From assembly GCF_014378035.1 (NCBI RefSeq), contig NZ_JACMOM010000021.1, positions 1 through 36,326 of the forward strand: a stretch of DNA of 36,326 nucleotides. Direction: 5' to 3'. Both the position numbers and the translations under genes were made by a program. Origin of the DNA: Aeromicrobium sp. (GTDB taxonomy: Bacteria > Actinomycetota > Actinomycetes > Propionibacteriales > Nocardioidaceae). This document shows positions 29,158 to 36,326 of the stretch, piece by piece. The notes under the pieces were generated by a model. The model searched no databases and had not been told where the DNA came from. It worked only from the letters and a program-made list of their open reading frames with translations. Each line of letters begins with the position of its first letter. The stretch's first letter is position 1.

Positions 29158-30291
29158 ATGCTGACCTCGTGGATCAACCGGTTGACCTCGCTCCGGGTCG
29201 TTGCCACCGGTTCGCGCGATCGGGTTCGACTGCTGCTCCCGGAGCGCGGTCCGATGCGCGTGGTGTACGAGAAGGCCGTCGTCCATGAGACCTACAGCGT
29301 GCGGGCGCGGGTGCTGCAGCGCTCGATGCGGATCGTCTTCAAGCCGCTGCTCCGTTACACGCCGCTCAGTGACCGGTCGCTGGCAAGGATGAGGTCACTC
29401 GACCGACTCTCAGCCCGGCGTCGGCCCTCGCGTCACGTCGAGCACTCGCAGCACGAGCTGGGCGGCGTCCGGGTCGAGTCGATGACGCATCGGTACGGGC
29501 CCGACAGCGACATGACGATCCTCTACCTCCACGGCGGCGGATTCTTCTCGTGCAGCATCGACACCCACCGCCGCGTCTGCGAACGCCTCGCCCTCAAGTC
29601 GGGCGCAACCGTCATCTCGGTCGACTACGTCCAGCTGCCCGAGGGGTCGATAGCCGACTCGGTGCAGGACGCCATCGCGGCGTACGCGGCACTGCTGAAG
29701 ACCAGCGACCACCCCGACAAGATCGTCGTCGCGGGCGACTCGGCCGGTGGATACCTGGCAATGAAGATCGCTGAGCTCGCGACCCGGCGTGGGCTGCAGG
29801 CCCCGGCCGCGCTGATCGGCTTCTCACCCCTGTTGAGCGTCGACCCCGAGCGCGAGGACAAAGCCGTGCAGCGCATCGTCCGCGCCCGCGACGCCTATCT
29901 GCCGATGTCACGCATCGCGCAGATCCGCGAACGCTGGTTGCCGGAAGGTTCCGCGATCGAAGGCTTCGCGTCGCCGCTGCTCGCAACGGCCTACATCAGC
30001 TCGCCGACCTTCCTCGTCGCGGTGGAGGACGAGATGCTTCGCCCGGAGGTGGAGGCGATGGCGCTGCTCCTGTCCGAGCGCGGGGTCGAGGTCGAGACGC
30101 ACATCTGGCGCAAGCAGGTGCACGCCTTTCCCGTCCTCGCAGATGCGCTCCCCGAGAGCGACATGGCACTCCAGCTGGCCGCCGACTTCGCCCGGCTGGC
30201 TGTCGGCGAGCTCCACCGTGCCCCCACGGTCGATCCCCACTCGCACGAGAAGACCATCGCCGGGGAGATCGTCTCGGGCCCCGCCTCGTAG
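29158..30291 (+). CDS. Alpha/beta hydrolase, hormone-sensitive-lipase (HSL) type
   Basis: A 377-aa esterase/lipase. The oxyanion motif HGGG occurs in YLHGGGFFSCSIDTHRRVCERLA, the nucleophile elbow is GDSAGGYLAMKIAEL, and the conserved 'vVSVdY.l.PE' is VISVDYVQLPEGS. The acid is in the TFLVAVEDEMLRPEV stretch and His in VHAFPVL. These place it in the HSL/LipR-like (bacterial family IV) group acting on short- or medium-chain esters. An N-terminal ~100-residue region before the lipase core (MLTSWINRLTSLRVV... KPLLRYTPLSDRSLARM) resembles those of mycobacterial Lip proteins. ATG 29158 is chosen by promoter spacing; ATG 29146 overlaps the -10 element. Confidence 0.9.
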   Translation: MLTSWINRLTSLRVVATGSRDRVRLLLPERGPMRVVYEKAVVHETYSVRARVLQRSMRIVFKPLLRYTPLSDRSLARMRSLDRLSARRRPSRHVEHSQHELGGVRVESMTHRYGPDSDMTILYLHGGGFFSCSIDTHRRVCERLALKSGATVISVDYVQLPEGSIADSVQDAIAAYAALLKTSDHPDKIVVAGDSAGGYLAMKIAELATRRGLQAPAALIGFSPLLSVDPEREDKAVQRIVRARDAYLPMSRIAQIRERWLPEGSAIEGFASPLLATAYISSPTFLVAVEDEMLRPEVEAMALLLSERGVEVETHIWRKQVHAFPVLADALPESDMALQLAADFARLAVGELHRAPTVDPHSHEKTIAGEIVSGPAS

Positions 30292-30314
30292 CGCGCTCTC
30301 CCGGCCAATCTCAT

Positions 30315-30355
30315 AAACAATCAGGCTTGACTGTTTGTAGAATTGGCCGCATGCT
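30315..30355 (+). promoter_or_regulatory. Promoter and inverted repeat of the TetR-led operon
   Basis: TTGACT (30327-30332), 17 bp, CATGCT (30350-30355), then 6 nt to ATG 30362 (leaderless). AAACAATCA (30315-30323), 4 bp, TGACTGTTT (30328-30336) is an inverted repeat with 8 of 9 pairs overlapping the -35, a likely autoregulatory TetR operator. The region is AT-rich for this genome. Confidence 0.65.
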
Positions 30356-30361
30356 GAGGTG

Positions 30362-30973
30362 ATGGTGACCCAGGCCCCGCAGGCCCGCACCCCCCAGGGC
30401 GAACGCTCGCGCGCCATGCGGTTGCGGCTCATGGAATCGACCGTTGAGTGCCTCGTCGAGCTCGGCTGGGCTGGCACGACCGCGACTGACGTGAGCCGCC
30501 GTGCGGGAGTCAGCCGGGGCGCACAGCTGCACCACTTTCCGAGCAAGCAGGCTCTCGTCGTGGCCGCGGTCGGACACCTCACCGAGCGGCGCCGCGACGA
30601 CATGCGGCTCGCTGCTGCCGAGCTGCCCTACGACGGACGCACCCGCGCGGTGCCCGAGATCCTCAGCCAGCACTTCACGTCTCCGGTCTTCTTCGCCGCG
30701 CTCGAGCTGTGGGTCGCGGCACGCACCGACGCCGAGCTGCGGGTGTCGGTCGGACCTCTCGAGCGTCGGGTCGGTCGCGAGACCCACGCCTACGCGGTCG
30801 AGCTGCTCGGGGTTGATGAGTCGGCCGGTGACAACCGCCAGCTCGTCCAGGCAACCCTCGACATGCTGCGGGGTCTCGGTCTCGCCGCGTCCCTGAGCGA
30901 CGACCGCAAACGGCGCGCGGCCGTGCTCGACTCCTGGGCTGTCGTCCTCGACCACGAGCTGGAGACCTCATGA
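30362..30973 (+). CDS. TetR-family regulator of the AtuA-like operon
   Basis: A 203-aa regulator. HTH: RLRLMESTVECLVELGWAGTTATDVSRRAGVSRGAQLHHFPSKQALVVAAVGHL, with recognition helix 'SRGAQLHHFPSK'. This 'GAqLHHFpsK' variant belongs to a TetR group often linked to acyl-CoA metabolism. The C terminus has FFAALELWVAARTDAELR and QATLDMLRGLGLA, typical of the ligand domain. ATG 30362 is favoured over GTG 30359 by the 6-nt promoter spacing. Its stop overlaps the next start (ATGA), so regulator and enzymes are one transcript, and it probably represses itself until an acyl-CoA or terpenoid intermediate appears. Confidence 0.92.
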   Translation: MVTQAPQARTPQGERSRAMRLRLMESTVECLVELGWAGTTATDVSRRAGVSRGAQLHHFPSKQALVVAAVGHLTERRRDDMRLAAAELPYDGRTRAVPEILSQHFTSPVFFAALELWVAARTDAELRVSVGPLERRVGRETHAYAVELLGVDESAGDNRQLVQATLDMLRGLGLAASLSDDRKRRAAVLDSWAVVLDHELETS

Positions 30974-31797
30974 GCCGCACGATCCTGACGCAGGTTCTGT
31001 CCGACCTCGCCGCCGAGAGCCAGCAGCTCGACTCCTGGGTTGCCGGCCTGACGGCTGCTGGCTGGCAGACCGTGACGACCCCCGAGGGGTGGACCGTCGC
31101 GCACCAGATCGGTCACCTGCACTGGACCGATCTGGCCTCGCTGGCGGCGATCACCGACCCGGACGAGTTCGGGCGGAACATGTTGGCGGCGGCGTCCGAC
31201 CCCGGCGGGTTCGTCGACCAGGGCGCCGGCACGATGGCGAAGCTTCCCGCGCCCGAGCTGCTGGCCGGGTGGCGCGCTGGCCGGGTCGCCCTCGACGCCG
31301 CTCTTCGTGACGTGCCGGACGGCGACAAAGTCCCTTGGTACGGACCGCCGATGAGCCCGACGTCGATGGCGACCGCCCGCATCATGGAGACCTGGGCGCA
31401 CGGCCACGACGTTGCCGAGGCGCTCGGGCTGCAGATTCCCCGGACGTCGCGGGTCAAGCACGTGTGCCACCTCGGGGTGCGGACGCGGGGCTTCGCGTAC
31501 GCCGTGCGTGGTGAACAGGTGCCCGACGGCGGGGAAGTACGTGTCGAGCTGACCGGACCGGACGGCGATCTGTGGACGTGGGGGCCCGAGGACGCTGCCG
31601 AGAGGGTCACCGGGTCGGGCTACGGCTTCGCGTTGCTCGCCACCCGTCGCCGTCATCCGGACGATGTCGACGTGCACGCCGTGGGCGACACCGCAGCGCA
31701 CTGGTTGACGATCGTGCAGGCCTTCGCGGGCATGCCGGGCAACGAGCCGAGGCCGCTCGCCGAACGGATCACTGACCAAGCCATGGTGACGGACTGA
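30970..31797 (+). CDS. DinB-like/MDMPI-fold metal-binding protein (TIGR03084-like)
   Basis: A 275-aa protein with an N-terminal DinB-like four-helix bundle. The first metal site region is WTVAHQIGHLHWTD (His45, His49, His51) and the second ETWAHGHDVAEAL; DinB/mycothiol-dependent maleylpyruvate isomerase folds use three such His/Glu ligands. The C-terminal ~80 residues (VRVELTGPDGDLWTWGP, HPDDVDVHAVGDTAAHWLTIVQAFAG) form an SCP2-like cap as in these proteins. Mycothiol-dependent chemistry is plausible, since actinobacteria use mycothiol, but unproven here. It overlaps both neighbours (ATGA; 1 bp) and, from what I know, this family commonly sits beside AtuA-like genes. Confidence 0.85.
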   Translation: MSRTILTQVLSDLAAESQQLDSWVAGLTAAGWQTVTTPEGWTVAHQIGHLHWTDLASLAAITDPDEFGRNMLAAASDPGGFVDQGAGTMAKLPAPELLAGWRAGRVALDAALRDVPDGDKVPWYGPPMSPTSMATARIMETWAHGHDVAEALGLQIPRTSRVKHVCHLGVRTRGFAYAVRGEQVPDGGEVRVELTGPDGDLWTWGPEDAAERVTGSGYGFALLATRRRHPDDVDVHAVGDTAAHWLTIVQAFAGMPGNEPRPLAERITDQAMVTD

Positions 31798-33560
31798 TGA
31801 CGGTGATCAGGGTCGGCAACTGCTCCGGCTACTACGGCGACCGCAGCTCAGCGATGCGCGAGATGCTCGAGGGCGGGCCGCTGGACTATCTCACCGGCGA
31901 CTATCTCGCCGAGCTCACGATGCTGATCCTGGGTCGCGACCGCATGAAGGACGAGTCGCTCGGCTACGCCAAGACCTTCGTGACGCAGATGACTGAGTCG
32001 ATGGCACTGGCAAAGGAGCTGGGGGTCAAGATCGTGACCAACGCCGGTGGCCTCAACCCGGCGTCACTGGCGGCGAGGCTCCGGGAGGTCGCCGGTTCGC
32101 AGGGCCTCGACATCCGTGTCGCCCACGTCGAAGGCGACGACCTCCTCTCGCGCGCGGACGAGCTCGGCCTGAAGGGCGCAGCGGGCAGCGGCGTGCTGAC
32201 AGCGAACGCCTACCTCGGTGCGTTCGGCATCGCGGCGGCGCTGGAGGGCGGGGCCGACGTGGTCGTGACGGGTCGGGTCACCGATGCCTCGGTCGTCGTC
32301 GGGCCGGCCATCGCCCACTTCGGCTGGAGTCGCGACGACCTCGACGCTCTAGCCGGGGCAGTCGTCGCCGGGCACGTCATCGAGTGCGGCACCCAGGCGA
32401 CGGGCGGCAACTTCTCAGGCTTCCGCTCGGTCGACATGTCCCGACCGCTCGGCTTCCCGATTGCCGAGACCGATGCCGATGGCAGCGTCGTGATCACCAA
32501 GCACCCTGCCACGGGTGGCGCCGTCACGGCCGACACCGTCACGGCGCAGCTCGTCTACGAGGTCGGGGGTCCGGTCTACCTCGGCCCCGACGTCTCGACG
32601 CGTCTCGACACCATGACCGTCGCGCAGTCGGGCACCGACCGAGTCTCCATCACCGGTGTCGTGGGCGAGGCTCCGCCGGACACCATCAAGGTCTGCCTCA
32701 ACGCTGTTGGTGGCTTCCGCAACAGCGTCGAGTTCCTGCTCACCGGACTCGACATCTCCGAGAAGGCAGAGCTCATCCATCGGCAGATGGAGACCGCGCT
32801 CGCCGCGGACACGCAACCCGACAAGATCGAGTGGCACCTCGAGCGCACCGACACCTCCGATCCCGCCACCCAGGCGCAGGCCACGGCCATGCTCCGCTGC
32901 CACGTCAGGAGCGCCAACCCCGAGGTCGTCGGTCGCGCGTTCAGCGACGCGGCGATCCAGCTCGCGCTCGCGTCCTACCCGGGCTTCAGCGTCACCCGGC
33001 CGCCCGCGGCCGGCACCCCCTACGGCGTCTACCGGTCGGCCTACGTCCCCCAGTCGGAGGTGCCCCATGTCGTCATCCATGCGGACGGAGCCCGCCAAGA
33101 CATCGACCCACCCACCCCCGCGGGTCCGGCAACCGTGCGCACGAGTGGCGGGGAGCGGTCTGCGCCACTCGGGGCGTGGGCTGCCAAGACGGTCCGGGTG
33201 CCGTTGGGACGCCTGGCGTTCGCGCGCTCCGGCGACAAGGGCGGCGACGCCAACGTCGGCGTGTGGATCCCGGCCGACCATCCCGATCGCGACGACGCGT
33301 ACGCGTGGCTCGTCAGCTTTCTCGACGAGGCCACGGTCCGCGAGCTGCTGAGCGAGGCGGCGATGCTCGACATCGAGATCCATCCGCTGCCCAACCTTGC
33401 GGCCGTCAACATCGTCATCCACGGCCTTCTCGGCGAGGGCGTCGCGTCGTCCACCCGGCTCGACCCGCAGGCCAAGGGCGTCGGCGAGTGGCTCCGCGCA
33501 CGCGACTGCGCCATCCCCTCATCCCTTCTTCCCACATCGATCTCGGAGGCTGCGCTGTGA
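31797..33560 (+). CDS. AtuA-like (DUF1446) acyclic terpene utilisation protein
   Basis: A 587-aa two-domain protein. Residues ~1-450 are the DUF1446/AtuA domain: VGNCSGYYGDRSSAMREMLEGGPLDYLTGDYLAELTM, VTNAGGLNP, GRVTDASVVVGPA, HVIECGTQATGGNFSGF, and TADTVTAQLVYEVGGPVYLGPDV. The last ~110 residues (LGRLAFARSGDKGGDANVGVW ... NIVIHGLLGEGVASS) are the AtuA C-terminal ferredoxin-like domain, fused here, while some organisms encode it separately. AtuA is required for citronellol/geraniol catabolism in Pseudomonas, where its precise activity (perhaps a hydratase step) is unsettled. The ATG overlaps the preceding TGA by one base; the stop overlaps the dehydrogenase GTG. Confidence 0.9.
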   Translation: MTVIRVGNCSGYYGDRSSAMREMLEGGPLDYLTGDYLAELTMLILGRDRMKDESLGYAKTFVTQMTESMALAKELGVKIVTNAGGLNPASLAARLREVAGSQGLDIRVAHVEGDDLLSRADELGLKGAAGSGVLTANAYLGAFGIAAALEGGADVVVTGRVTDASVVVGPAIAHFGWSRDDLDALAGAVVAGHVIECGTQATGGNFSGFRSVDMSRPLGFPIAETDADGSVVITKHPATGGAVTADTVTAQLVYEVGGPVYLGPDVSTRLDTMTVAQSGTDRVSITGVVGEAPPDTIKVCLNAVGGFRNSVEFLLTGLDISEKAELIHRQMETALAADTQPDKIEWHLERTDTSDPATQAQATAMLRCHVRSANPEVVGRAFSDAAIQLALASYPGFSVTRPPAAGTPYGVYRSAYVPQSEVPHVVIHADGARQDIDPPTPAGPATVRTSGGERSAPLGAWAAKTVRVPLGRLAFARSGDKGGDANVGVWIPADHPDRDDAYAWLVSFLDEATVRELLSEAAMLDIEIHPLPNLAAVNIVIHGLLGEGVASSTRLDPQAKGVGEWLRARDCAIPSSLLPTSISEAAL

Positions 33561-34696
33561 AGACCTGGACCACGCCCGAACGTGTGGCGCTCCGCGAGAT
33601 GGTGACGTCCTTCACCGAGAAGGAGATCGCACCGCACCTGCCCGACTGGGAGGACGCCGGACTGCTGCCACGTGAGCTGCACGAGAAGGCCGCGGACGTC
33701 GGCATGCTCGGCATCGGCTTCGCCGAGGACGTCGGTGGCTCCGGCGGAGACATCGTCGACGCCACCGTCATGACCGAGGCTGTGCTGGCCGGCGGTGGAT
33801 CGACCGGGCTGCTCGCCGGCCTCTTCACCCATGGCATCGCCGTGCCGCACATCGTCGGCAGCGGCAACGCAGACCTGATCGACCGGTACGTCCGCCCCAC
33901 CCTGGCTGGGCAGATGATCGGGTCCCTCGGCGTCACCGAGCCGGGCGGCGGCTCCAACGTCGCCGGCATCACGACCCGAGCGGTGCGCGACGGCGACGAC
34001 TTCGTGGTCAACGGTGCCAAGACCTTCATCACCTCGGGGGTGCGGGCCGACTTCGTCACGACCGCCGTGCGTACTGGCGGGGAGGGCTTCGGGGGCATCA
34101 GCCTGATCGTGATCGACAAGGGCGCCGCCGGTTTCACGGTCTCCAAGCCGCTGAGGAAGATGGGCTGGCACTGCTCCGACACTGCCGAGCTGACCTTCGA
34201 CGACGTACGTGTCCCCGCCACCAACATCGTGGGTGAGGTTGATGGTGGCTTTGTGCTGATCATGCAGCAGTTCGTCAACGAACGGGTCAGCCTCGCCACG
34301 CAGGCCTACGCGACGGCTCAGCGCGCCCTCGACCTCGCAGTTGAGTACGCGCGACAGCGCGAGACCTTCGGCCGGCCGCTGATCCAACGCCAGGTCGTCC
34401 GCCACAAGCTCGTCGAGATGCACCGCCGCACGGCCGCGGCACGCGCGCTCACCCGGGAGGCGGCGGAGAAGGCCGCCGACGGGGAGGAGCCGATCCTCGA
34501 AGCCGTGCTGGCCAAGAACACCGCGGTCGAGGCGTGCGAGTGGGTGGTGTCCGAAGCGGTGCAGATCTTCGGCGGCATGGGGTACATGCGCGAGTCCGAG
34601 GTCGAGCGCCACTACCGCGACGCACGAATCCTGGGCATCGGCGGTGGAGCCACCGAGGTCCTCAACGACCTCGCTGCCAAGCTGTTGGGCTACTGA
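33557..34696 (+). CDS. Acyl-CoA dehydrogenase (branched-substrate type by active-site residue)
   Basis: A 379-aa FAD enzyme. LGVTEPGGGSNVAGI (FAD/substrate loop), FITSGVRADF, and the C-terminal QIFGGMGYMRESEVERHYRDARI are standard. The usual C-terminal base in 'YEGT' is replaced by glycine (GIGGGATEV), whereas helix G has NERVSLA with Glu242, the position used as base by isovaleryl-CoA and long-chain enzymes. Branched acyl-CoA such as isovaleryl- or citronellyl-CoA is therefore likely. GGAGG lies 6 nt before GTG 33557, which overlaps the AtuA-like stop. It would supply the enoyl-CoA for the carboxylase encoded next. Confidence 0.92.
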   Translation: MKTWTTPERVALREMVTSFTEKEIAPHLPDWEDAGLLPRELHEKAADVGMLGIGFAEDVGGSGGDIVDATVMTEAVLAGGGSTGLLAGLFTHGIAVPHIVGSGNADLIDRYVRPTLAGQMIGSLGVTEPGGGSNVAGITTRAVRDGDDFVVNGAKTFITSGVRADFVTTAVRTGGEGFGGISLIVIDKGAAGFTVSKPLRKMGWHCSDTAELTFDDVRVPATNIVGEVDGGFVLIMQQFVNERVSLATQAYATAQRALDLAVEYARQRETFGRPLIQRQVVRHKLVEMHRRTAAARALTREAAEKAADGEEPILEAVLAKNTAVEACEWVVSEAVQIFGGMGYMRESEVERHYRDARILGIGGGATEVLNDLAAKLLGY

Positions 34697-34697
34697 G

Positions 34698-36287
34698 ATG
34701 AAGAGCGCCGTGGACACGACGTCAAAGATCTATGCGGGCAACCGTGAGTCGATGCTGGAGCGGGTGGCCGACCTGGCCGAGCAGCACGCCAAGGCGCTGG
34801 CCGGCGGTGGTGAGAAGTACGTCGCGCGCCACCACGCGCGCGGAAAGCTGACGGCCCGCGAGCGCATCGAGCTGCTCATCGACCCCGACTCCCCGTTTCT
34901 CGAGCTCTCGAGCCTCGCGGCATGGGGCACCGACTTCGCCGTCGGCGGATCCATCGTCACCGGCATCGGCGTCATCGAGGGCGTCGAGTGCATGGTCGTG
35001 GCCAACGACCCGACCGTGAAGGGTGGGTCGTCGAACCCGAGCACCCTGAAGAAAAGCGCGCGGGCGGCACAGATCGCCCACGAGTGCCACCTCCCGACGA
35101 TCAACCTGGTCGAGTCCGGCGGTGCAGACCTGCCGACGCAGAAGGACATCTTCATCCCGGGCGGCGCGATGTTTCGCAACATCACCCGCGCGAGCGCGGC
35201 GAGGCGTCCGACGATCGCCCTGGTCTTCGGCAACTCGACGGCCGGCGGGGCCTACATCCCGGGCATGAGCGACTACGTCGTCATGGTCAAGGAGGGCGCC
35301 AAGGTGTTCCTCGGCGGGCCCCCGCTGGTCAAGATGGCGACGGGTGAGGAGTCCGACGACGAGTCGCTCGGCGGCGCCGAGATGCACGCGCGCCAGTCAG
35401 GGCTTGCCGACTACCTCGCGGTCGACGAGCACGACGCGATCCGCCTCGGCCGGTCCATCGTCAAGCGCCTCAACTGGCGCAAGACCGGACGGGTGCCGGA
35501 GCCGACCTACGCCGAGCCCGTCCTCGACCCGGATGAACTTCTCGGGATCGTGCCGACCGACCTCAAGATCCCCTTCGACCCCCGCGAGGTCATCGCCAGG
35601 CTGGTCGACGGCAGCGAGCTCGACGAGTTCAAGCCGCTCTACGGCTCCTCGCTCGTGACGGGCTACGCCCAGCTGCACGGATACCCGATCGGCATCCTCG
35701 CGAATGCCCAGGGTGTCCTGTTCAGCCAGGAGGCGCAGAAAGCCGCGCAGTTCATCCAGCTGGCCAACCAGACGGACACGCCGCTGCTCTTCCTGCACAA
35801 CACGACCGGCTACATGGTCGGCGCCGAGTACGAGCAGGGCGGGATCATCAAGCATGGCGCGCAGATGATCAACGCCGTCTCCAACTCCACCGTGCCGCAC
35901 CTCTCGGTCGTGATGGGGGCGTCCTACGGTGCCGGCCACTACGGCATGAGCGGTCGGGCGTACGACCCACGCTTCATGTTCAGCTGGCCCAACGCGAAGT
36001 CATCCGTCATGGGGCCGGCGCAGCTCGCCGGCGTCATCTCGATCGTCGCCCGCGGTGCAGCCGAGTCGAAGGGCCAGCCGTACGACGAGGAGGCCGATCA
36101 GCAGATGCGTGCGTACATCGAGGCACAGATAGAGAAGGAGTCGTTGGCCTACTTCACCTCCGGGATGCTCTACGACGACGGCGTCATCGACCCACGCGAC
36201 ACCCGGACGATCCTCGGGATCTGCCTCAGCGCCATCAACACGGTGCCGGTCAAGGGCGCCGAAGGCTACGGAGTGTTCCGCCTGTGA
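34698..36287 (+). CDS. Acyl-CoA carboxylase, carboxyltransferase (beta) subunit
   Basis: A 529-aa carboxyltransferase with two crotonase-like halves. Residues near 50 (RGKLTARERIELLIDP) start the family; FGNSTAGGAYIPGMSDY is the first oxyanion region, and FLHNTTGYMVGAEYEQGGIIKHGAQMINAVSNSTVPHLSVVMGASYGAGHYGMSGRAYDPRF is the acyl/biotin-binding second half. The long 'TGYMVG..yE..GiikhGakm..av' form and ~530-aa length point to the methylcrotonyl-/geranyl-CoA carboxylase group (AtuC/LiuB) rather than propionyl-CoA carboxylase. ATG 34698 is 1 bp after the dehydrogenase stop. The biotin-carrying alpha subunit is not in the window and may follow downstream. Confidence 0.93.
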   Translation: MKSAVDTTSKIYAGNRESMLERVADLAEQHAKALAGGGEKYVARHHARGKLTARERIELLIDPDSPFLELSSLAAWGTDFAVGGSIVTGIGVIEGVECMVVANDPTVKGGSSNPSTLKKSARAAQIAHECHLPTINLVESGGADLPTQKDIFIPGGAMFRNITRASAARRPTIALVFGNSTAGGAYIPGMSDYVVMVKEGAKVFLGGPPLVKMATGEESDDESLGGAEMHARQSGLADYLAVDEHDAIRLGRSIVKRLNWRKTGRVPEPTYAEPVLDPDELLGIVPTDLKIPFDPREVIARLVDGSELDEFKPLYGSSLVTGYAQLHGYPIGILANAQGVLFSQEAQKAAQFIQLANQTDTPLLFLHNTTGYMVGAEYEQGGIIKHGAQMINAVSNSTVPHLSVVMGASYGAGHYGMSGRAYDPRFMFSWPNAKSSVMGPAQLAGVISIVARGAAESKGQPYDEEADQQMRAYIEAQIEKESLAYFTSGMLYDDGVIDPRDTRTILGICLSAINTVPVKGAEGYGVFRL

Positions 36288-36292
36288 GGCGC

Positions 36293-36326
36293 GCGGCTCG
36301 TACCTCACCGCTCCAGCGGCTCGTAC
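36293..36326. repeat. 11-bp direct repeat and small hairpin at the window edge
   Basis: GCGGCTCGTAC occurs at 36293-36303 and 36316-36326. Between and within them CCGCT-CC-AGCGG forms a short hairpin, 20-30 bp after the carboxyltransferase stop. It could be a terminator or repeat element, but the window ends here. Confidence 0.45.

Noticed and set aside
32384-33556. Long upstream extension of the acyl-CoA dehydrogenase frame
   Set aside because: Arg/Pro/His-rich out-of-frame reading of the AtuA-like gene; the dehydrogenase begins at GTG 33557 with a good ribosome site.

Overview
The window is high-GC, densely coded DNA with short intergenic gaps, frequent 4-bp ATGA/GTGA gene overlaps, GTG starts and strong G/C third-position bias. 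These traits, together with the protein types (DUF1206, a TIGR03084-like protein, MPT83-like fasciclin lipoprotein, DUF541/SIMPL, many TetR and SDR proteins), point to an actinobacterial chromosome. A Nocardioidaceae-type organism (Nocardioides/Aeromicrobium-like) is my best guess, made from general resemblance only. I see no tRNA, rRNA, CRISPR array, transposase, integrase or phage gene. No gene-free stretch exceeds about 275 bases.

Layout. 1-1024: end of a siderophore/iron ABC importer (FecCD permease tail plus ATPase). 1068-2118: an unknown gene pair. 2277-5667: two paralogous Lon-substrate-binding-domain proteins flank a divergent cytochrome P450/TetR pair whose overlapping promoters enclose a small palindrome. 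5760-6629: aldose-1-epimerase-like protein. 6677-9502 (minus): DUF1206 membrane protein, APC amino-acid permease (with an N-terminal frameshift) and a small SseB-like protein. 9621-11096: SDR-DUF2867 fusion. 11155-13198: small proteins, OsmC, ArsR-VOC pair, Ada-like zinc mini-protein. 13252-17587: a divergon with an MSOX-like oxidase and SDR on one side, and an alpha/beta hydrolase, a PaaG-like isomerase and a nitroreductase on the other, sharing one near-perfect 28-bp inverted repeat. 17718-19145: a 475-aa protein I do not recognise. 19312-22240: fasciclin lipoprotein, histidine phosphatase, two SDRs. 22245-24437: exported propeller-like protein and a membrane protein. 24454-26849: metY-metX (methionine synthesis through O-acetylhomoserine). 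26968-28287: phosphofructokinase. 28409-30291: SIMPL protein and an HSL-type hydrolase. 30362-36287: a TetR-led operon (DinB-like protein, AtuA-like protein, acyl-CoA dehydrogenase, acyl-CoA carboxyltransferase), probably for branched acyl-CoA or acyclic terpenoid breakdown.

Three patterns run across the window. First, about ten genes that begin transcription units have a -10-like hexamer (TANNNT or CANNNT) exactly 6-7 nt before the start codon and no Shine-Dalgarno, indicating leaderless transcripts. Second, several such promoters contain inverted repeats suited to a TetR/ArsR-type dimer. Third, short tandem duplications (7-17 bp) repeatedly cover or abut stop codons.

The best candidates for something undescribed are the five-gene oxidase/SDR//hydrolase/PaaG-like/nitroreductase divergon with its shared operator, the recurrent stop-codon duplications, the 65-bp inverted-repeat element at 17626-17690, and the unknown 475-aa protein. 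All functions are inferred by reading the sequence; no database search was run.
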